From Deltaproteobacteria bacterium GWA2_55_10 (GTDB lineage Bacteria > Desulfobacterota > GWC2-55-46), in the NCBI GenBank assembly GCA_001797415.1, contig MGPL01000077.1, forward strand, positions 930 through 10,115: DNA of 9,186 bases, read 5' to 3'. Position 1 is the stretch's first letter; every line of letters starts with the position of its first letter. The notes below the pieces were generated by a model. That model was not told the origin of the DNA. It saw only the letters and a list, made by a program, of their open reading frames with translations, and searched no databases. This document shows positions 4,392-9,186 of this stretch, piece after piece. The translations under genes were made by a program, and so were the position numbers.

Positions 4392-7300
4392 ATGGAAAAA
4401 GGATTTTCCCTCACATACAAGGTGCTTATAGCCTTTCTCCTTATCCTCATCCCCATGTTCGCGGCGATATTCGCCGTGTTTTCGCACGCAAGGGATGAGC
4501 TTGAAAAGGAAGTATTCGCCAGCCTCCAGCGATACACGGACGAGAGGGAGGGGTTCGTCCTCCTCTATCTTGAGATGAGCAGGGCCAGGATCCAGGATTT
4601 TGCAACGGACGACTACATCGTAAGGTCGCTCGACCAGCTGAAGGAAAGGATGATAACGGGAAGGCTCCTGAGCGACTACATAAGGACATACAAGCTGCCG
4701 CTCCTTAGAAGCATGTACCGCCTCAGTATCATAACCGGCGCTGACGGCAGGGTGCTCGCTTCGACTATGCCGTGGCTGCAGGGGCGGGATCTATCCAAAG
4801 AGGAATTTTTCATAAGGGGCCTGAAAAGCGTTTATATAGCCGAGGTTACAAGGGGCCTCTCCGGGATGCCGGAAGTGTCGGTATCAGCCCCCATCTACAG
4901 CAGGGTTGAAAAGGGCAAGGTCATCGGGGTCATTACCGGGTTTGTAGAGCTATCGAAGTTCGCGGAGTTCTTTACCGGCGAGTACCTCCGTGACATAGGC
5001 GCGCTCACATGGACCTCCAAGTACTATTGGGAGACGATGGAGATATACCTCGTGAACCGGGACAGGCTCATGATAACCGAATCGAGGTTCATACCAGGCG
5101 CCGTTCTCAGACAGCGGGTTGATACAGTCCCGGTAAGGTCTTGCCTTGAAAAGCTCAGGGAGTTTACAGGCATCTATAAGGACTACAGGGGTGTCGAGGT
5201 CGCAGGGGCCTCGATGTGCATCCCGGTCATGGGCTGGACGCTGATATCAGAGGTGGACAGTGAAGAGCTGCTGCATGGAGTCAGGGAACTGCAATTGTAC
5301 ACCGGCATCCTTACCGGGGTCATCATACTTTTTACGGGCGCGCTCGTCTTTTATTTCATGAGGATAATAGTCCTGGACCTCCGCAGGCTTGTGGGAGGCG
5401 CCAGGGCAATCTCTATCGGCAACTACGATATCTTCATACCGGTAAGGAGAAAAGACGAGATAGGGGTGCTCTCCGCCGCCTTCAACGACATGGCCCAGAG
5501 CATAAAGACAAGGACGGCTGAGCTTGAGAAGGAAAGGGAGGGCCTCGCCAACGCCCAGAGGGTCGCGCACCTGGGGAGCTGGGAATGGGATATGAAGAAG
5601 GATATCGTCTACTGGTCGGAAGAGACGTACAGGATATTCGGCGTGGCGAGGCAGGAGTTCGGGGCGACCTTGGAGAAATACCTGAATCTCATTCACCCGG
5701 ACGACATGGATATGGTCAGGGACAGGGTAAGCGCGGCCTTGTATCAGGGAAAGACCTATCAATTGGAGCACAGGATAATAAGGAAGGACGGGAGCGAGAG
5801 GATATTGTTCTGCGAGGGAGCGGTCTCATTTGATGCGGAAGGGAAGCCTGACACGATGAGCGGGATAGTGCAGGACATAACCGAGCGGAGGATCGCAGAG
5901 CGCGCGCTCGAAGAGAGCGAGATGAGGTACAGGACGCTTATAGAGAGCCTCCAGGAGGGGATAATGGTGATAGATGAGAACAACACGGTTACTTACCTTA
6001 ACCCCAGGATGGCCGAGATGCTTGGGCTTACGGTGCTGGAAATGATGGACAGGCCGATTTTTGATTTCATGGACGCGGAAGAGATTGAAAGGGCAAAGGC
6101 CAGGATAGCGAGACGCAGGAGGGGGATAAAGGAGCTTACCGACGCGGAGTTCATAAAAAAGAACGGCGCGAGGCTCTATGCCGCCCTGGCTGCCTCTCCC
6201 ATAATGGAAGGCGGCGAGTACAAGGGAGCCATAGCCGGGATAATCGATGTGACGGAGAGGCGAAAGGCCGAGGACGCATTGAAGGAGAGCGAAGAGAGGT
6301 TGAGGGCCATACTCGACGGCATGGATAATTCCGTCTTTATGAACGACATGGAAGGCAGGATGATCTTTATCAACAAGGCGTTCTCGTCGGGTCTGGGAAA
6401 AGCCCAGGAGGAGCTACATGGAAAGACCGTCTTTGATATCATGCCCGCTGAAGTAGCAGAAAGGTTGCACAGGGGAGACCTGCGGGTGATTGAAGCAGAT
6501 GCGCCTGTCCAGACTGAAGAGGAGATCCCCCTGCCTGACGGCATCCATTACGGTCTTCTCACAAGGTTTGTCCTGAAGGATAAATTCGGGAAGAAATACG
6601 CATTCTGCGGGATTGTGACTGATATTACGGCTCTCAAGCGCGCCGAAGAGGCCCTAAGGAAGAGCGAGTCATCTCTGAAAGAGGCTCAGAGGATAGCCAA
6701 TATCGGCAACTGGGAGTGGGATATACCCAATAATTACGTCCACAGGTCGGACGAGGTCTACAGGATATACGGAAAATCGAAGGAGGAGTTCACGACCTAC
6801 GAAGACCTTATTGATGCCATCCACCCGGAGGACAGGGAATTCGTAAGAAGATCGATAGACGATGCCCTTAAGGGGAAACCCTACTCGCTGGACGCCCGCA
6901 TAATCCGGGACGGAGAGGAACGCTATGTCCATATACAGGGGGAGCTTGTAAGGGATGAGGCCGGCAACCCTGCGCGCATGGTAGGGATCGTGCAGGACAT
7001 AACCGAAAGGAAGAGGGCAGAGGAAGAGGTCTTGAAGCTCTCCAGGGAACTTGAAAAGAGGGTGGAGGAGAGGACTGCGGAATTGAAGAAAGCGATGGAG
7101 GGCCTTGCTGCCGCTAACAGGGAGATAGAGACCTTCACCTATTCGGTGGCGCACGACCTGCGCTCGCCGCTACGCCTCATAGACGGCTTCAGCATACTGC
7201 TTTTGAAAAAGCAAAAGGATAAGCTGGATGCCGACGGACAGGACCAGCTCAACAGGATAAGGGGGGCCGCCAGGCGCATGGGTCAGCTCATAGACGACCT

Positions 7301-7793
7301 CCTGAACCTCTCTTACGTGATGAGGTCCGAGGTCTCCTACGGGAGAGTGAACCTCTCTGGGCTTGCCTGGGGCATGATAACAGACTTGCAGAAGGCCGCG
7401 CCTGAACGAAAGGTAAGGATAAAGATTGAAGAGGGAATGGCGGTGCGGGGGGATGAGGGCCTGATGAGGATGGTCGTCGAGAACCTGTTGGGCAACGCAT
7501 GGAAGTTCACATCCAAGACCGAGGAGGCCGCGATAGAGGTCGGCATCTCGGGAGAGGAATACGGCAGGACCGTATTTTGCGTCAGGGACAACGGCGTGGG
7601 CTTTGACATGAGATACGCCGAGCGGCTCTTCCAGCCGTTCCAGAGGCTCCATCCTGCCGAGGAGTTCCCTGGAACGGGCATAGGCCTGGCCACGGTCCAG
7701 AGGATCATGCAGCGGCACGGGGGCCGGATATGGGCCGAGAGCGGGCCGGGCATGGGGGCCGCTTTCTATTTTACGCTTGAAAAGGAGCAATGA
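4392..7793 (+). CDS. Membrane sensor histidine kinase with Cache-like sensor, HAMP and four PAS domains
   Basis: This 1133-residue transmembrane kinase phosphorylates a partner receiver. A first membrane segment (about 10-30) and a second (about 303-325) bound a roughly 270-residue periplasmic region whose ITGADGRVLAST and VSAPIY...GVITGFVELSKF pattern fits a double-Cache ligand sensor. A HAMP linker follows (about 322-375). Four PAS domains come next: PAS_3-type (about 390-500, GSWEWD to QDITER), PAS (510-625), PAS (632-750) and another PAS_3-type (765-875, GNWEWD to QDITER). A coiled coil (875-915) leads to HisKA with His921 in SVAHDLRSPLR, and then HATPase_c with the N box NLLGNAWKF (1031-1039), DNGVGF (1066-1071) and GTGIGLA (1094-1100). 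All catalytic motifs are intact. The HDLRSPLRLIDGF style resembles phytochrome-type kinases. AGGGA at 4381-4385 serves the ATG at 4392. The ligand cannot be read from sequence. Confidence 0.95.
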   Translation: MEKGFSLTYKVLIAFLLILIPMFAAIFAVFSHARDELEKEVFASLQRYTDEREGFVLLYLEMSRARIQDFATDDYIVRSLDQLKERMITGRLLSDYIRTYKLPLLRSMYRLSIITGADGRVLASTMPWLQGRDLSKEEFFIRGLKSVYIAEVTRGLSGMPEVSVSAPIYSRVEKGKVIGVITGFVELSKFAEFFTGEYLRDIGALTWTSKYYWETMEIYLVNRDRLMITESRFIPGAVLRQRVDTVPVRSCLEKLREFTGIYKDYRGVEVAGASMCIPVMGWTLISEVDSEELLHGVRELQLYTGILTGVIILFTGALVFYFMRIIVLDLRRLVGGARAISIGNYDIFIPVRRKDEIGVLSAAFNDMAQSIKTRTAELEKEREGLANAQRVAHLGSWEWDMKKDIVYWSEETYRIFGVARQEFGATLEKYLNLIHPDDMDMVRDRVSAALYQGKTYQLEHRIIRKDGSERILFCEGAVSFDAEGKPDTMSGIVQDITERRIAERALEESEMRYRTLIESLQEGIMVIDENNTVTYLNPRMAEMLGLTVLEMMDRPIFDFMDAEEIERAKARIARRRRGIKELTDAEFIKKNGARLYAALAASPIMEGGEYKGAIAGIIDVTERRKAEDALKESEERLRAILDGMDNSVFMNDMEGRMIFINKAFSSGLGKAQEELHGKTVFDIMPAEVAERLHRGDLRVIEADAPVQTEEEIPLPDGIHYGLLTRFVLKDKFGKKYAFCGIVTDITALKRAEEALRKSESSLKEAQRIANIGNWEWDIPNNYVHRSDEVYRIYGKSKEEFTTYEDLIDAIHPEDREFVRRSIDDALKGKPYSLDARIIRDGEERYVHIQGELVRDEAGNPARMVGIVQDITERKRAEEEVLKLSRELEKRVEERTAELKKAMEGLAAANREIETFTYSVAHDLRSPLRLIDGFSILLLKKQKDKLDADGQDQLNRIRGAARRMGQLIDDLLNLSYVMRSEVSYGRVNLSGLAWGMITDLQKAAPERKVRIKIEEGMAVRGDEGLMRMVVENLLGNAWKFTSKTEEAAIEVGISGEEYGRTVFCVRDNGVGFDMRYAERLFQPFQRLHPAEEFPGTGIGLATVQRIMQRHGGRIWAESGPGMGAAFYFTLEKEQ

Positions 7794-7794
7794 G

Positions 7795-8229
7795 ATGGCC
7801 AGGACAATACTTCTCGTCGAGGACTCTTCGGAGGCGGTGGAGCTCTCAAAGGGCGCTTTTTCGGAATGCGAGAACGGCGCGGAGCTTGTTGTGGCTTACG
7901 ACGGAGAGGACGCGCTTGATTGGCTTTTCGGGACAGGGCGCCACGCGGGCAGAAGGATAGAGAAAAGGCCGGACCTCGTGCTCCTCGACATCAGGCTCCC
8001 CAGGATAGACGGCTTCGAGGTGCTTAGAAGGATACGCGCTGACGAGCGGACGAGTATGGTGCCTGTCGTGATGCTCACGGTATCGAGCAACAGGAGCGAC
8101 ATCGCGGCGGCATACAGGCTCGGCGCGAACAGCTTCCTCGTGAAGCCCGTGGACTACGACGAATATACGGAGCTCGTCGCGCGCGTCTGCCATTACTGGT
8201 TCGAGAACAACGAGTCCGCTTACCGCTGA
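7795..8229 (+). CDS. Single-domain response regulator, Rcp1-like
   Basis: This 144-residue protein is a stand-alone REC domain with no output domain. The acidic pair Glu9-Asp10 (LLVEDS), phospho-acceptor Asp65 (LVLLDIRLPRIDG), Thr95 (VVMLTVSS) and Lys117 (LVKPVDYDEY) are all present. The inserted loop after DALDWLFGTG, the LGANSFLVKPVD block and the C-terminal YWFENN are the marks of the Rcp1 family, the partners of phytochrome-like kinases. The ATG at 7795 is chosen over an in-frame TTG-type start at 7777 because AGGAG (7783-7787) lies 7 nt upstream. It begins one base after the kinase stop, so the pair is translationally coupled and very likely cognate. Output is expected through protein contacts or a phosphorelay. 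Its last 10 bp overlap the end of rfaE2 on the other strand. Confidence 0.95.
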   Translation: MARTILLVEDSSEAVELSKGAFSECENGAELVVAYDGEDALDWLFGTGRHAGRRIEKRPDLVLLDIRLPRIDGFEVLRRIRADERTSMVPVVMLTVSSNRSDIAAAYRLGANSFLVKPVDYDEYTELVARVCHYWFENNESAYR

Positions 8230-8714
8230 TTGCGCTTTGTGTCAGCGTGAAGCTCTATGACCCGGCGTATTATGTTGGTGGTGGACCTGCCCTTCAATAA
8301 GGTTATGCGCGCCACCCGCCCGCCGTTTCTCTTTACGAATTCCCCCCCGACTATGTCCCTCGCGGCCCAGTCCGCGCCCTTGGCAAGTATGTCCGGCCGT
8401 ATCGCCTCAATGAGCTTCAACGGCGTGCTTTCGTTGAACGGCACTACGTAATCGACGCACGCGAGGGCTGAGAGGACCTCGCCCCGTTCCTTCCCGGGGA
8501 CTATGGGCCGCCGATCCCCCTTTATCGACTTCACGGACGAGTCGCTGTTCATGCCCACTATGAGCATGCCTCCGAGAGAGCGGGCCTTCTTCAGGTATCT
8601 GACATGACCGGCATGAAGGATATCGAAGCAGCCGTTGGTGAATACGACCTTCCTGCCTCGCCTTGTCTTCGGCAGCTCTTTTAAAAGACTTCTGAGTGTG
8701 ATTACCTTGCCCAT
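8220..8714 (-). CDS. rfaE2: D-glycero-beta-D-manno-heptose 1-phosphate adenylyltransferase
   Basis: This 164-residue cytidylyltransferase-fold protein activates heptose 1-phosphate with ATP to give ADP-heptose for the LPS inner core. It shows TNGCFDILHAGHVRYL near residues 26-41, including the HxGH nucleotide-binding motif (34-37), then GMNSDSSVKSIKG and RRPIV (54-72), and the terminal KGRSTTNII (141-149), all typical of RfaE domain II. It is the stand-alone adenylyltransferase rather than the bifunctional HldE, since no sugar-kinase domain precedes it; a separate kinase gene is expected elsewhere. The Shine-Dalgarno is modest (GGAGAGAG, 8721-8728). A TATTAT -10-like box at 8762-8767 abuts the palindromic repeat at 8768-8856, so the repeat occupies the place of the -35. 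The presence of this enzyme implies a Gram-negative envelope. Convergent with the response regulator, with no terminator between them. Confidence 0.94.
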   Translation of the reverse strand: MGKVITLRSLLKELPKTRRGRKVVFTNGCFDILHAGHVRYLKKARSLGGMLIVGMNSDSSVKSIKGDRRPIVPGKERGEVLSALACVDYVVPFNESTPLKLIEAIRPDILAKGADWAARDIVGGEFVKRNGGRVARITLLKGRSTTNIIRRVIELHADTKRNQR

Positions 8715-8767
8715 TTCTTACTCTCTCCAGTCTAATGTCGGGCGGTTTGCGTGCAATGTATATAATA

Positions 8768-8856
8768 TCCTCTCCCCCTGGGGGAGAGGAGTAAGGTGAG
8801 GGGGCTTTCAATGCCGTTCCCCCTCATCCCAGCCTTCTCCCCGGCGGGGAGAAGGA
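8768..8856. repeat. Nested palindromic element upstream of rfaE2
   Basis: Two perfect 10-bp hairpins, TCCTCTCCCC-ctg-GGGGAGAGGA (8768-8790) and CCTTCTCCCC-ggc-GGGGAGAAGG (8833-8855), flank GGTGAGGGGG (8795-8804) and CCCCCTCATCC (8820-8830). The left half is a diverged reverse complement of the right half, so the whole is a large inverted repeat whose arms are themselves hairpins. This C/G-rich type is common between genes in proteobacterial genomes, from memory. Confidence 0.8.
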
Positions 8857-8949
8857 GAAAAACCCGGAGCGATTTCATTCGCGCAGATTTATATCTGACC
8901 AATAATCGATTTTATATCGGCCTCTGGCCGCAGACACAAAATTTTTTGG
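8857..8949. other. Short AT-rich intergenic stretch without a gene
   Basis: Between the two repeat elements I see no ORF or RNA gene. It holds a small stem CGGCC-tct-GGCCG (8918-8930) without a T run on either strand. CAAAATTT (8937-8944) pairs with AAATTTTG (8977-8984) and so extends the first hairpin of the following element outward. Confidence 0.5.
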
Positions 8950-9031
8950 CGGGTTCAATTCTGTAAATTGAACCCGAAATTTTGTATGCCCTATACGAAT
9001 TATTCGGGGTCAGGTTGAAAACCTGACCCCG
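8950..9031. repeat. Paired-palindrome element, unit 2
   Basis: Hairpin one is CGGGTTCAATT-ctgta-AATTGAACCCG (8950-8976). Hairpin two is CGGGGTCAGGTT-gaa-AACCTGACCCCG (9005-9031), a perfect 12-bp stem. Order, arm sequences and the spacing of 28 nt match unit 1 at 3509-3589. The linker is largely different. It lies downstream of the comF-like gene end and is fused, after a few bases, to a fragment of the glnA-flanking repeat. Confidence 0.85.
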
Positions 9032-9035
9032 CAGC

Positions 9036-9060
9036 AGCAGATGGACTTTTTCGGCTGCCT
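9036..9060 (+). repeat. Terminal fragment (copy C) of the glnA-flanking repeat
   Basis: These 25 bases match the last 25 bases of copy A (1796-1820) with a single A-to-G difference, at 9053. No other part of the element is recognisable upstream; instead unit 2 of the paired palindromes ends five bases before. It may be a truncated copy or a recombination remnant. Confidence 0.7.
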
Positions 9061-9069
9061 GCTAAATTA

Positions 9070-9186
9070 TCACACCTTGACAGCCCTCGCAAGCGTGAGA
9101 GCCATGACCGTCGCGCCGCCTCTCTTCAATACGGCGGCGCACTCTTTTATCGTAGCGCCCGTGGTGTAGACGTCGTCCACGAGAAG
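9070..9186 (-). CDS. comF: ComF-family phosphoribosyltransferase, C-terminal fragment
   Basis: The final 38 codons of a gene that continues beyond the window edge are visible, ending in TGA at 9070-9072. The translation begins LLVDDVYTTGATIKECA, the PRPP-binding loop of type I phosphoribosyltransferases in the form usual for ComF/GntX proteins, then closes with VMALTLARAVKV, the typical ComF end. ComF proteins act in DNA uptake in competent bacteria, but in many Gram-negatives their role is unclear. The fragment is too short to judge integrity of the rest. It is the next minus-strand gene upstream of rfaE2, separated from it by the repeat cluster. Confidence 0.85.
   Translation of the reverse strand, partial: LLVDDVYTTGATIKECAAVLKRGGATVMALTLARAVKV

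Noticed and set aside
7170..7790. 206-codon minus-strand frame under the kinase domain
   Set aside because: It is a shadow of the HisKA/HATPase region, with no start signal or domain.
8761..8766. TATAAT on the plus strand
   Set aside because: No -35 fits and no plus-strand gene follows; it is probably part of an AT-rich patch.

Overview
The window looks like a chromosomal segment of a Gram-negative bacterium. It carries an LPS-heptose nucleotidyltransferase (rfaE2), Sec-type signal peptides and a moderately high GC content. Coding regions strongly prefer AGG for Arg and use ATA freely for Ile. Together with abundant small palindromic repeats this suggests a Desulfobacterota ('deltaproteobacterial') or Nitrospirota-like lineage, possibly from an environmental genome. 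That placement is an inference from style, not from a database match.

Layout: (1) 13-1044, minus: an exported metallo-beta-lactamase-fold hydrolase of the NAPE-PLD/RomA type. (2) 1184-3443, plus: a nitrogen-assimilation unit. A sigma-54-like -24/-12 site is followed by glnB (PII), a 129-bp repeat (copy A), glnA (type I glutamine synthetase), an inverted 127-bp copy of the same repeat (copy B) and a strong intrinsic terminator. (3) 3452-3687: an intergenic repeat cluster of three further palindromic elements. (4) 3730-4236, minus: a small exported protein with an aromatic WWW motif and a Lys/His/Gly-rich tail, divergent from (5) 4392-8229, plus: a large membrane-bound, four-PAS hybrid-free histidine kinase followed one base later by an Rcp1-like single-domain response regulator. 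(6) 8220-8714, minus: rfaE2, overlapping the regulator tail-to-tail by 10 bp. (7) 8768-9060: a second repeat cluster. (8) 9070-9186, minus: the C-terminal end of a ComF-type phosphoribosyltransferase cut by the window edge.

How the parts fit: glnB-glnA is the classic sensor/enzyme pair of ammonia assimilation, with both post-translational control tyrosines present (PII Tyr51, GS Tyr398). The kinase and REC protein form a phosphorelay whose output must be through protein contacts, since neither has a DNA-binding domain. No mobile-element transposase, CRISPR array, tRNA or rRNA is visible.

The most unusual content is non-coding. Complementary copies of one terminal-inverted-repeat element flank glnA. 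A paired-palindrome element occurs twice about 5.4 kb apart, and its stem changes are compensated on both arms. I see no clearly new protein system; the repeats are the part worth pursuing.
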